NCBI GenBank assembly: GCA_029783825.1
Contig: JAREIK010011498.1
Location: 214,228 to 278,227, forward strand
Direction of reading: 5' to 3'
Origin: Sapria himalayana
Lineage: Eukaryota; Streptophyta; Magnoliopsida; Malpighiales; Rafflesiaceae
Length of the DNA: 64,000 bases
Positions 41,801-53,773 of the stretch are shown in pieces. Positions within the stretch are counted from its first letter, which is position 1. Every line of letters begins with the position of its first letter. A program made the translations under genes and the position numbers. The notes beneath the pieces were generated by a model, which was not told the origin of the DNA, did not search any database, and worked only from the letters and a program-made list of their open reading frames with translations.

Positions 41801-42402
41801 GGTTATAACCTTTGAAAATATAATAATTTTTAAATTTTTTTTCAAATGTAAATATAATATTTAGTTATAATAATCTTAATAATTATAAGACATTTAAATT
41901 GAATATAAGTAATTTTATTGTTAGATATTATAAAAATGATCAAATAATAAATTAATAAACATTTATTAATAAGATTGATAGCAATTAAAATATAATTGCA
42001 AAACCTATATATAAAGATTCATAATCAAAGTAAAATATATTACTAAATAATACTTTTTTGTTTTTAAATTTTTACTTCTTTTTATAAGCTTTTATTTTTT
42101 TTGATTAAAAATAAATAATTAAAATTATATTTGTCTATCTAATTTATTTTGTGATTAATATTTCAATAAAAAATAAACTAATAAATAATTAAAATGAATA
42201 TTTAAAATTATAAAGAATACAAATTAAAATGAGATTTATGATTTATTATATGTGGTATACTGATTTAATGGTTTGATTATTTATGAGTTTTGTCGTTTTG
42301 GAGTTTATTAATTTATCTTTTTAGGCATTTAGTGCTTTATAGGTTTTATTTGTATAATAAAAATAAAAAAATCTTTTTTTTAGATTTTTTCTGATTTTCA
42401 AA
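41801..42402 (+). repeat. Representative 602-bp satellite monomer
   Basis: This runs from one GGTTATAACC core (41801) to the next (42403). In order it holds: the right arm of the palindrome; T-rich and A-rich tracts; an A+T core with TGATCA near 41938; a CAAAACC element near 42000; an AAGCTT near 42085; a stretch reading AATTATATTTGTCTATCTAA; the ATGAATATTTAAAATTATAA stretch; the telomere-like tract at about 42257-42345; and the T-rich left flank of the next palindrome. This order is the same in most units in the window. Confidence 0.85.
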
Positions 42403-44910
42403 GGTTATAACCTTTAAAAATAAATTAATTTTTATAATCTTTTGAAACGTGAATACTATGTATAATTATATTAATCTCACTAATTATATATCATAAAAAT
42501 TCAATATAAACAATTTTAATGATAGATATTATAATAATGATCAAAATTAAATTAATAAACTATTATTAATAATAAAAATAATAATTAAAATATATTTATA
42601 TAACACAATGATTCAAAATCAAATCAAAATATATTACTAAATAATAATATTTAGATGAAAAATATATTACTATATAAAAATGATTCAGAAGAAAGAAAAA
42701 TATATTACTATATAATAATTTGTTGTTTTGAATTTTTTTTTGTTTTAAAATAAATTATTTTTTATTTTAATGAAAAAAAATTTATATAAATTATATTTGT
42801 CTAACTCAATTTATTTTGTAATTAATATTTATATAAAAATAAATAAATAATTAAAATGAATATTTAAAATTATAATGAAAATAATAATATTGAGATTTAT
42901 TATTTATTATTTAGGGTTACTAGTTTAAAAGGATTATTATTTATTATTTAGGGTTTTAGAGATTTTGGAGTAATTGAATTAAGTGTTTACAAATTTAGTT
43001 GTTTATAGGTTTTATTTAAACAATAAAATATCAAAAAAATCTTTTTTTTTATTTTTCACATTTTTAAAGGTTATAATCTTTGAAAATATAATAATTTTAA
43101 AATTTTTTCCAAAAGTGAATTCAATATTTAGTTATAATAATAATTATATTTAAATATCATATAAATTCAATATAAAAATTATATTGATAAATATTCTAAT
43201 AATTATCAAAAAATAAATTAATAATCTATTATTAATAAGATAGACATCAATTAAAATTTAATTACAAAACCAATAATCATTCAGAAGCAAAGCAAATTAT
43301 ATTATTATATAATAATTTTTTGTTTTTAATTTTTTTTTAAATAAGTTTATCTATATTTTTTTGATGAAAAATAATTTATATAAATTATAATTGTCTAACT
43401 CATAATTTATTTTGAAATTAATATTTATATAAAAATAAACAAATAAATAATTAAAATTAATATTTAAAATTATAATGAAAAAAATAAAAATGAGATTCAT
43501 TGTTTATTATTTAGGATATATCTGATTAAAAAAATTATCTATTTAGGGTTTTCAAGATTTAGAAGTTATTCATTTAAGTATTTAGGCATTATTGGTTTAT
43601 AGGTTTTATTTAAACAATGAAATAACAAATAAATTATTTGTTATATTTTTTCAAATTTTCAAAGATTATAACATTTGAAAATATAATAATTTAGAATTTT
43701 TTAAAAATGTGAATACAATATTTAGTAATAATAATTATTATAACAATATATAATATAAACTAAATATAGATAATTTTTTTGATAGATATTATATCAATTA
43801 TCAAAAAATAAATTAATAAACTATTATTAATATAATAGATATAAATTAAAATTTAATTACAAAAACAAAAATGATTAAAAATCAAAGAAAATTTATTACT
43901 AAATAAAAATTTTTGTTTTTTAGTTTTTGCCTCATTTTATGAGATTATATTTTTTTTTGATTAAAAAGAATTATTTAAATTATATTTGTATCACACATAT
44001 TTTATTTTGTAATTAATATTTCAATAAATTATTTAAATTATATTTAAGGTTTACGAGTTTAAAGATTTAAGTATTTAGGGGCTTCGGGGTTTAGAAGTTT
44101 ATAGATTTATGTGTTTAGGTATTTATTGGTATATAAGTTTTATTTAAATAATGATATAACAAAAAATTTATTTTTTGTTATTTTTTCTCATTTTTGAAGG
44201 TTATAACCTTTGAAAATATAACAATTTTTAAATTTAATTAAATGTGAATACTATATTTAGTTATGATAATAATAATAATTATATATCATATAAATTCAAT
44301 ATAAACAATTATATTTATAGATATTATATTAATGATAAAAAATAAATTAATAAACTATTATAAATAAGTTAGATATTATTCAAAATCAAAGTAAAATAAA
44401 TTACTAAATAATAATGTTTTTGATGTTTTGCTTCTTTTTATAAGTTTATATTTTTTGTTCTTAAAAGTATATAATTTAAATTATATTTGTCTTTCTCATA
44501 ATATATTTTGTAATTTATAATTCTATAAAATTAAACTAAAAAATAATTAAAATGAATATTTAAAATTATAATGAATACAAATAAAAGTGAGATTTATTAT
44601 TTATTATTAGAGATATACAGTTTTAATGGTTTAGGTTTTTAGGTGTTTTGGGGTTTAGTGATCTAAGTGTTTATGCATTTAGTAATTTATAGTTTTTATT
44701 TAAATAATGAAAAAACAAAAAATTTAATTTTTTGTTTTTTTTTTATTTTTGAAGGTTATAACCTTTGAAAATTATAATAATTTTTAATTTTTTTTAATAT
44801 GAAAATAATATTTATTTATAATAATATTAATAATTATATATAATGTAAACTCTAAATAAATAATTTTGTTAATAGATATTATAATAATGATCAATAAATA
44901 ATTAATAAAC

Positions 44911-44970
44911 TATTATTAATGTATACGAGTTTAAATGTTTTGAGATCTAAAATTTTCTAAAAGGTGAATA
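44911..44970 (+). repeat. Palindrome-less monomer with an additional microhomology junction
   Basis: TATTATTAAT (44911-44920) is shared by two monomer regions (CTATTATTAATAAG and TTATTATTAATGTATAC), and the sequence jumps between them, losing roughly half a monomer. About 20 bp later comes the recurrent palindrome-less junction (GAGATCTAAAATTTTC), which is repeated 1.2 kb on at about 46125. Confidence 0.6.
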
Positions 44971-45506
44971 CAATATTTAGATATAATATTATTAATAATC
45001 ATACATCATATAAATTCAATATAAACAATTTTATTGATAGTTTTTATAATAATGATCAAAAATTAAATTAATAAACTATTAATAATAAGATAGATATTAA
45101 ATAAATATTATTTACAAAACCCAAATTGATTCAAAATTAAATTAAAATATATTACTGAATAATAATTTTTAATTTTTAAATTTTACTATTTTTATAAGCG
45201 TATATATATTTTTTGATTAAAAATAAAGTATTTAAATTATATTTGTCTTACTCATAATTTATTTTGTATTAAATATTTGTATAAAAAATAAACTAATAAA
45301 TAATTAAATAAATATTTAAAATTATAATATATAGAAATAAAAATTAGATTTATTAATTATTATGTATTATATAGTGGATTAATTGTTTATGTATTTAGGT
45401 ACTATGGGGATTAGGAGTATACTGATTTAACTGTGTCTGCATTAAATGGTTTATAGGTTTTATTTAAAAAATAAATTAACAAAAATTTTATTTTTATTAT
45501 TTTTTG

Positions 45507-45538
45507 ATATTTTCAAAGGTTATAACCTTTGAAAATAT
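45507..45538. repeat. 32-bp perfect palindrome of a satellite monomer
   Basis: The arms 45507-45522 and 45523-45538 are exact reverse complements around CAAAGGTTATAACCTTTG. The monomer is the same type as the one at 30754. Confidence 0.9.
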
Positions 45539-48500
45539 ACTAATTTTTAAATTTTTTCAAAAGCGAATTCAATATTTAGTTATAAAAATCATTATATTTA
45601 TATATAATATAAATTCAATATAAATAATTTTAGTGATTTATATTCTAATAATGATCAAAAATATATTAATAATCTATTATTAATAAGATAGATATCAATT
45701 AAAATAAAATTACAAAACATAAAATGATTCATAAGCAAACCAAAATATATTACTATATAATAATTTTTTATTTTGTAATTTTTTTTAATTTTAAAAAGTT
45801 TATCTATATTTTTTTGATAAAAAATAATTTACATAAATTATATTTGTCTAACTCATAATTTATTTTTTAATTAATATTTATATAAAAATAAACAAATAAT
45901 TAATTAAAATGAATATTTAAAATTATAATGAAAAAAAATGAGATTTATTATTTATTATTTAGGGAATACCAGTCTATTTAAATTAGATCTGTCTCACTAA
46001 TAATTTATTTTGTAATTAATATTTTTATAAAAACAAACTGATAAATAATTAAAATAAAAATTAAAAATTATACTAAAAAAAATTAAAATGAGATTTATGA
46101 TTTATTATTAATGTATACTAGTTTTATGGTTTTTAGATTTAAAATTTTCTGAAATGTGAATACAATATTTAGTTTAATATTATTAATAATCATACATCAT
46201 ATAAATTCAATATAAACAATTTTATTGTAGTTATTATAATAATGATCAAAAATTAAATTAATAAACTAATAATAATAAGATAGATATTCATTACAAAATA
46301 TTTACAAAACCTTAATTGATTCAAAATTAACTAAAAAATATTATTGTATAATAATTTTTAATTTTTATATTTTTACTTCTTTCATAAGCGTATATATATT
46401 TTTTGATTAAAAATAAATTATTTAAATTATATTTATCTTACTAATATTTTATTTTGTAATAAATATTTCTATAAATATAAACAAATAAATAATTAAATGA
46501 ATATTTAAAATTATAATAAATAGAAATAAAAATTAGATTTATTAATTATTATGTATTATATAGGGGTTTAATGGTTTATGTATTTAGGTATTACGGGGTT
46601 TAGGAGTATACTATTTTAATTGTGTATGCATTTAGTGGGTTATAGGTTTTATTTAAAAAATAAAATAATAAAAAATTTATTTTGTTTATTTTTTTGATAT
46701 TTTCATAGGTTATAACCTCTGAAAATATAATAATTTTTAAATTTTTTTCAAAAGCAAATTCAATATTTAGTTATAATAATCATTATATTTATATATCATA
46801 TAAATTAAATATAAACAATTTTAGTGATTAATATTCTAATAATAATAATAAAATAAATTAATAATCTATTATTAATAAGAAAGATATCAATTAAAATATA
46901 ATTACAAAACATAAATTGATTCATAAGTAAACCAAAATATATTACTATATAATAATTTTTTGGTTTGTAATTTTTTTTATTTTAAAATGTTTATCAATTT
47001 TTTTTGATTAAAAATAATTTACATAAATTATATTTGATTAACTCATAATTTATTTTTTTAATTAATATTTATATAAAAATAAACAAATAAATAATTAAAA
47101 TGAATATTAAAAATTATAATGAAAAAAAATGAGATTTATTATTTATAATTTAGGGTATACCGGTTTAATTTAAATTATATCTATCTCACTAATAATTTAT
47201 TTTGTAATTAATATTTCTATAAAAATAAACTGATAAATAATTAAAATAAAAATTTAAAATTATACTGAATATAAATTAAAATGACATTTATGATTTAGTA
47301 TTAATATATACAAATTTAATAGTTTAAGTATTTAGAGGTTTTATCATATAGGTGTTTAGCGATTCATGTTTTTAGGCATTTAGTGGATTATAGGTTTTAT
47401 TTAAACAATAAAATAGGAAAAAAAAAATTTGTAATTTTATGTCATCTTCATAGGTTATAACCTTTGAAAATATAATAATATTTAAAATTTTTTGAAATGT
47501 GAATACAATATTTAGTTATTATAATTTTAGTAATTATATATCATATAAATTGAATATAAACAATTTTATTGATAGATATTATATTAATATTCAAAAATTA
47601 AATTAACAAACTATTAATAATAAGATAGATATTAATTAAAAAATATTTACAAAACCCAAATTGATTCAAAATTAAACTAAAAAATAATATTGGATAATAA
47701 TTTTTAATTTTTAAATTTTTACTTTCTTATATAAGCGTTTATATTTTTTTTATTAAAAATAAATTATTTAAATAATATTTGTCGCACTCATAATTTATTT
47801 TGTAATAAAAATTTATATAATAAAAAACTAATAAATAATTAAAATGAATATTTAAAATTAATATAAATTGAAATAAAAAATAGATTTCTTATTTATTAAG
47901 TAGTATATAGCGATTTAATGGTTTATGTATTTAAGCATTACGGGCTTTAGGAGCTCATTATTAATTTTGAGATTGATATTTCTATAAACAATAAACTAAT
48001 AAATAATTAAAATGAATATTTAAAATTATAATGAATAAAATTAAAATGAGATTTTTGATTTATTAATATTGTGTAATGGTTTAATAGTCTGATCATTTAG
48101 GAGTTTTGTAATTTAGGAGTTTAGCAATTTATGTTCTTCAGGCATTCAGTGGTTTATTGGTTTTATTTATATAATAAAAATCAAAAATTCTATTTTTGAT
48201 TTTTTCTGATTTTCAAAGGTTATAACCTTTGAAAATAAAATAATTTTTAAAGTTTTTTGAAATGTGAATACCATGTATAATTATATTAATCTTACTAATT
48301 ATATATCATATAAATTCAATATAAATAATTTTAATGATAGATATTATAATAATGATCAAAAATTAAATTAATAAACTATTATTAATAATATAAATTTTAA
48401 TTAAAATATATTTACATAACCCAAAATGATTCAAAATCAAATCAAAATATATTACTAAATAATAATATTTAATTTTTTAAATTTTCTTTCTTTTTATAAG

Positions 48501-50095
48501 CTTATATTTTTTTTTAATAAAATAAATTATTTAAATAATATTTGTCTCACTCGAAATTTATTTTGTAATTAAATTTTCTAAAAAATTAAACTATAAATAA
48601 TTAAAATGATGATTTAAAATTATAATAAATAGAAATAAAAATTAAATTTATTATTTATTAAGTAGTATATAGCTGCTAAAAGGTTTATGTATCTAGGGGT
48701 TTTGGGATTTATGAGCTTACTAATTTAAGTAAGTAAGCATTTAATGATCTATAGGTTTTATTTAAAAAATGAAAAAACAAAAAATTTATTTTTATTATTT
48801 TTTCTCATTTTTTATTTTTTAACCTTTGAAAATATAATAATTTTTAAATTTTTTTCAAAAGTGAGTTCAATATTTAGTTATAATAATCATTATATTTATA
48901 TATCATATTAATTCAATATAAACTATTTTATTGATAAATATTCTAATAATTACAAAAATATATATTAATAATCTATTATTAATAAGATAGATTTCAATTA
49001 TAATATAATTACAAATCCTAAAATGATTCAAAAGAAAAGCAAATATATTACTATATAATAATTTTTTTTAAAAATTTTTTTTCTATTAAAAAGTTTATCT
49101 ATATTTTTTGATGAAAAATAATTTATATAAATTATATTTGTCCAACTCATAATTTTTTTTGTAATTAATATATTTATAAAAACAAACAAATAAATAATTA
49201 AAATGAATATTTAAAATTATAATGAAAAAAAATGAGATTTATTATTTATTAATTATTATTTATTATTTATTATTTAGGGATACCGGTTTAAATTAAACTA
49301 GATAATTATCACTAATAATTTATTCTGTAATAAATATTTCTATAAAAATAAACTGATAAAAATTTAAATTAAAAATTTAAAATTATACTGAATAAAATTT
49401 AAAATGAGATTTATGATTTATTATTACTGTATACCTGTTTAATGGATTAAGTATTTAGAGGTTTTTTTATTTTGGATTTTAGCGATTTATGTTTTTAGGC
49501 TTTTCGTGGTCTATACATTTTTTTAAAAAAAATAAAATAACAAAAATAATTTCTATAATTTTTTATCATTTTCATAGGTTATAACATTTGAAAATATAAT
49601 AATATTTAAAATTATTTGAAATTTCAATACAATATTTTGTTATAATAATATTAATAATTATATATCATATAAATTTAATATAAATAATTTTATTGATAGA
49701 TATTATAATAATGATCAAAAATAAAATTTATAAACTATTAATATTAAGATAGATATTAATTAAAAAATATTTACAAAACCCAAATTGATTCAAAATTAAA
49801 GTAACTTATATTACTTGATAAAAATTTATAATTTTTAAATTTATACTTCTTTTATAATAGTATATTTTTATTAGATAAATAATATATTATTTAAATTATA
49901 TTTGTCCCACTCATAATTTATTTTGTAATAAATATTACTAAATAAATACACTAATAAATAATTAAAATGAATATTTAAAAATAAATAAACAGCAATAAAA
50001 ATTAGATTTATTAATTATTAAGTAGTATTAGCGGTTTAATGGTTTATGTATTTAGGCATTACGGGGTTTCGGAGTTTACTGCTTTAACTTTATAT

Positions 50096-50103
50096 GCATT
50101 TAG
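50096..50103 (+). repeat. hAT target-site duplication, left copy (GCATTTAG)
   Basis: This 8-bp copy is identical to 53766-53773. Joining the two flanks at the duplication gives the normal satellite text ATGCATTTAGTGGTTTATAG, as in neighbouring monomers. Eight bases is the standard hAT target duplication. Confidence 0.95.
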
Positions 50104-50121
50104 TAGGGCTACTCACGGGAC
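50104..50121 (+). repeat. hAT left terminal inverted repeat
   Basis: TAGGGCTACTCACGGGAC. It starts with TAGGG, as plant hAT ends often do, and pairs imperfectly with the right end. A small stem (TCCCGA at 50153-50158 and TCGGGA at 50164-50169) follows in the subterminal region. Confidence 0.9.
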
Positions 50122-50300
50122 TCAGAGATTTGCGACGCGACACGAAGTTTTGTCCCGAAAGAATCGGGATTGAGAAAAATCCATTGACTTTACTTTTCAT
50201 GTCCCGTTCTGTCACGTATTTTTTCTTTTGGGACGGTTCTGGATCTTAATCAATATCCATCCTGAGAACCGTCCTAAAAAATTGATACTAGAACCAGGAA

Positions 50301-50328
50301 TATATACATATATATATATATATATATA
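50301..50328. repeat. (TA)n microsatellite in the hAT 5' region
   Basis: This is a TA dinucleotide run with a single TACA interruption, lying within the element between its left subterminal region and the transposase remnant. It is unlikely to be functional. Confidence 0.95.
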
Positions 50329-50696
50329 ACATGAAGATGCCACGAATTCTGCTACTGCCCATCCAATTCCGACACACCTATTTCTATTCCGACAAGTTCC
50401 AAGCCACTTCACGTCGTTCCAACCGTCTTCAGTTAGGTCCATACCTTCTCAGTCGAACTTTTGGTTGCCTTCACCGTGTCTAAGATGCCACCAGCCTTTT
50501 GGTTTGTTTTTCTGACGTGAATTAAGTGATTAATTATTATTATTATGTGTCTCAGTCAGTTTTGTTGATTATTGGTTGTGGTGTTGTGGTTGGGCCGAAT
50601 GAGTGGGCAGAATGTGTTAAATTCAGGTTTATAGAGCTTGCTTGTTTGAAAAATTTATATGTATTTATGCTAAACATATCATATTAATTAATCGCA

Positions 50697-52833
50697 ATGC
50701 AGATGGTACAATACAACGGCAAACAAAAAATACAATAAATAGAAGATGATCACATCTCAAATGATCAAAGTACTGGTAAATCCAATCATCATCTTTTCAC
50801 GAACCCTCCAATTGTTACGACAGGTTCTTCAATTCTTATTGTAAAAGAAAGTCAAGGTACATCTGAACCTCAAACTCATAAAATGTATGAGTATGCTATT
50901 TGGGAAACTTATAAGATATTAGTTGATTCAGAGGGAAATGAAACTGGTAGGGCAACTTGTATATGGTGTAGGAAAGATTATTTGGCAAAAAGTGATCAAT
51001 GTACTTCAGGTTTATGGAAATACTCGAGAGAGACTTGTAGCAAATTTCCACACAATAAAGAATTAATAGAAGCACATAAAGGTAAAGACAAGTCACGATC
51101 TTTGTTGAGTTTCACTAAAGGTACTAGTTCAAAGGATAACAAATTAACTTGTTGGCAATTTGATCAACAACTAGTTAGGAAGCCTTTGGTGAAAATGATC
51201 ATAAAAGATGAATTGCCTTTTTGTTTTGTTGAGAGGGATGAGTTTAAGGAGTTTTGTGAAGTTATTCTCCCTGAATTTAGAATTCCATCTAGGCACTCTA
51301 TATTGAGGGATTGTTTTTCTTTGTTTGTGAAGGAAAAGAAGAAATTAGTTGATAGCATATCATCTCATTGTTGTAGAGTTTCATTGACTACAGACACTTG
51401 GACTAGCATTCAAAATTTGTCTTATATATGTTTGACTATTCATTTCATTGATTCTCAAAGGAATATGCATAAAAAGTATTTGAACTTTTTTGTAATTAAA
51501 AGTCATTCTGGAGTTAATATTAGAAATGCTATTGAGTTTTGCATGAATGAATAGGGTTTGAGAAAGTTGTTGTTCATTACTGTTGACAATGCATCAAATA
51601 ATGATGTTGCAGTTGAACAATTGAAAAAAAGGCTTGTGAAGAAAAGTGTTGTACCTTTGAGAGGCGAGCATTTTCATATGAGATGTTGTGCTCATATCCT
51701 AAACTTAATTGTCATAGATGGCATTGAGTAGTTGACGGGTGTTATTCAAATAATTAGAGGTGTGGTGAAATATGTGAGGAGCAGCCCTAAAAGATTAGAT
51801 ATGTTTAAGTTATGTGTTGAAGAAGCAAACTTGACATATGGATCTTCATTGCAATTAGATTGTCCTACAAGATGGAATTCAAATTATTTGATGCTACAAA
51901 CTAATATAAAATATCAAAAAAATTTGATAAGTTGGAGGACAAAGATAAAAGGTCTTTGAAGGAGTTTGGTTTAAACATTCCAACCGAGAGAGACTGAACA
52001 AATGCCAAAATTTTGCCTTGTTTCTTGAAAACTTTTTCTGAGGTAACTTGTAAAATTTCTAGGCACCTAATATTTTACCTCTAGTGTTTATTTTCCTGAG
52101 ATTATTCGTATTTTTAAAAAAAATTGAGCTTTGTGAAAATAGTAGAGATACAATGGTGTCTGAAATAGGTATGGAAATGAGGCATAAATTCAACACATAT
52201 TGGGGTTCTCTTCAGTCAACAAATATTATGCTTTTTGTAGCAGTAGTGTTGGATCCTAGATATAAGCTCAAATATCCCAAGATTAAGTACACTTAGCATT
52301 ATGTTGAGGAATTGGCTAAAAAATTGGTGAAAAAGGTTATAAATGCTTTAAATGAGATGATGGATGTTTATAAAGATTTAAATGAAGATGAATCAAAAGA
52401 TGATTTCTTTTCTACTGTGTTGAAGAAAAATGATGATTAATTTGATCGTAGTGATACTTATGTTGATGATTTTTTTGTTGAATTGGAGAAAGAACAAGAA
52501 GTTGCAGCTTTTTAAGATTTGGATAGGTACTTGGAGGACAAACTTGAAAAAAATAGAATTGATTTTGATCTTCTAAACTTGTGGAAGGTAAATGAGGTTA
52601 GGTATCCTTCTTTGGCAAATGTAGCAAGGGAAGTATTTGTTATCCAAGCATCTACTATGGCCTATGAATCTATATTTAGCAATGGGGGGAGAACTTTAGA
52701 TAAATTTAGGAGTTCTTTAACACCAATTACAGCTGAAGTTCTCATATGTCTACAAGATTGGTTGAGAAGCTCAAACAAACCTATTGAAATTGAAGAATTA
52801 GTTCAAGACCTTAATGGTAATGAATCAGGTTAG
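50697..52833 (+). pseudogene. hAT transposase pseudogene (BED finger, RNase H-like and dimerisation regions)
   Basis: Open frames spread along this stretch together cover a plant Ac-like transposase. From the ATG at 50883, the first 223 residues hold half a BED zinc finger (CIWC at residues 26-29; the expected later histidine is Tyr in LWKYSRETC) and TTDTWTS with the likely first catalytic Asp (residue 171). Further on are TVDNAS with the likely second Asp (51585-51587), the CxxH-type CCAHILNL, PTRWNSNYL, LDPRYKL, and the C-terminal dimerisation region, with the likely catalytic Glu in AYESIFS (52666-52668). An in-frame ATG at 50697 suggests the original start, cut off by TAA at 50736. Further in-frame stops lie at 51552, 51729, 51995, 52294, 52438 and 52513. 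At least three frameshifts are needed: near the A-run 51916-51922, between about 52045 and 52083, and near the A-run 52116-52123. No functional protein can be made from it. Confidence 0.92.
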
Positions 52834-52919
52834 TATACAAATCTTGTAAATTTTAATTTCACTTTTACTTATTTTATACATTCAATTTAATATAAATATG
52901 GTTCAATTACAATTTTTAG
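52829..52919 (+). other. Possible small intron near the transposase 3' end
   Basis: A GT donor (CAG|GTTAGTATAC at 52829) and an AG acceptor (AATTTTTAG at 52918-52919) bracket 91 nt of A+T-rich sequence. Joining the flanks extends the last open frame by about 15 codons (to a TAA at 52958-52960). A second candidate of the same size follows (52962-53050, from GTAATATTTT to CTTCTACAG). The proposal is based on splice-site form and position only. Confidence 0.35.
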
Positions 52920-53765
52920 AGGGGTCACAAGATCCAAATATTCTTCCAACTATAGTTTAAGGTAATATTTTGTTTTTTTATTACTCTTTCATCTTAGAAA
53001 TTTATGTCTACATGATTAACACGTTTTCTTCTTTGGTTGTCCTTCTACAGTGGAGGAAGAAATTGGAGGAATTGTAGAAGAGATAATTAATTGGTTTTGG
53101 ATTTTCATTGCTGTTCCGGGACGGACCTTTGAAATGATTATTATCATGGTTGTTATTAGTTGTATTTTTTTTGTTATATTAAGCTGCCTAATTTTAGCAA
53201 TTACTTAAGTAGTAATTGATGCCACCAATGTTTGTGGTCATCTTTTGCTATTCCTTAATATTTTAAGTAACTATTTAAAATTGTAGTATTGTTATTATGG
53301 TTAACTTTCACTCGGCTGAACAAAGCCAACTTGTGAAAAAATAAAGAACCAAATTAAGCACACAACTCGGTCTCATTCTATTTAACATTTCTATCCTTTT
53401 CTGCACATCAAAGCTTTTGACGAGGTAATGGAACTCATTTGCGGTATTCAGCCTATTTGACAAAACAAAATTGACCCAATTTGAGTTTGAAAGATACGTA
53501 ACTAAGGAATAATAAATTGTACAACAAAAGGTTAAGACATGAACTAACTTGGCCGGTTTGAAGAAAATAAAGTGAAAAAAATGTTTGAACTCCGTTCCGT
53601 CCCGGAGCCGTTTTCTCCTACCCAAAATACCCTATTTCCGTCCCGTCCGATCTCGATATTTTCAACCTATGGGACGGGTCTGGATCTTGAAAAAAAAATC
53701 TCCGAACTGTGGCAAGAACTGGAAATTTGTAATGTTCATCCCGTCCCGTCCCATGATCACCCCTA
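52834..53765 (+). other. hAT 3' non-coding and subterminal region
   Basis: This region holds the candidate small introns, then about 500 bp without any recognisable gene, then a right subterminal region (about 53585-53755) dense in CCGTCCC, GTCCCGTCC and GGGACGGG words. Overlapping open frames at 53308-53625, 53572-53766, 53585-53773 and 53618-53809 arise from this lower-A+T sequence. Two of them run past the element's end into satellite, so none is taken as a gene. Confidence 0.7.
53748..53765 (-). repeat. hAT right terminal inverted repeat
   Basis: On the minus strand it reads TAGGGGTGATCATGGGAC, matching the left end at 14 of 18 positions. The last base, A53765, is followed at once by the target duplication. 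Confidence 0.9.
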
Positions 53766-53773
53766 GCATTTAG
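53766..53773 (+). repeat. hAT target-site duplication, right copy (GCATTTAG)
   Basis: This copy is identical to the left one (50096-50103) and continues into TGGTTTATAGGTTTTATTT, the normal end of a telomere-like tract. Confidence 0.95.

Larger units (their letters stand above)
28931..50103 (+). repeat. A+T-rich satellite array, block 3 (plus orientation)
   Basis: About 21 kb of uninterrupted monomers. Palindrome cores lie near 29040, 29633, 30765, 31970, 32570, 33168, 33642, 34173, 34760, 35176, 35777, 36370, 36940, 37678, 38278, 38876, 39407, 40019, 40597, 41188, 41801, 42403, 43068, 43669, 44199, 44754, 45518, 46708, 47455, 48218 and 49577. The higher-order marker GGAGTCTAGA is at 36271 and 41682. 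Rearranged patches occur near 29760-29880, 31288, 34150, 34990-35045, 36630-36770, 42650, 44911, 47951 and 48815. The block begins inside a telomere-like tract, and its right end (50103) is also in such a tract, at the hAT insertion point. Confidence 0.95.
50104..53765 (+). mobile_element. hAT-superfamily DNA transposon (3662 bp), decayed
   Basis: The ends are imperfect terminal inverted repeats: TAGGGCTACTCACGGGAC on the left, and TAGGGGTGATCATGGGAC at the right end on the minus strand (14 of 18 match). They are flanked by the exact duplication GCATTTAG. The element encodes a broken hAT transposase in plus orientation. Its composition is far less A+T-rich than the host satellite. Subterminal regions are rich in GGGACGG/CCCGTCC words: a near-identical 18-mer starting GGGACGG lies at 50230-50247 and 53671-53688, and several CCGTCCC words lie in 53590-53755. 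Such clusters are typical transposase-binding regions in hAT elements. It inserted inside the telomere-like tract of a monomer, later than array formation. Confidence 0.95.

Noticed and set aside
50883..51554. Functional transposase gene
   Set aside because: The open frame stops after 223 residues, within the catalytic region. The rest lies in other segments separated by stops and frameshifts.
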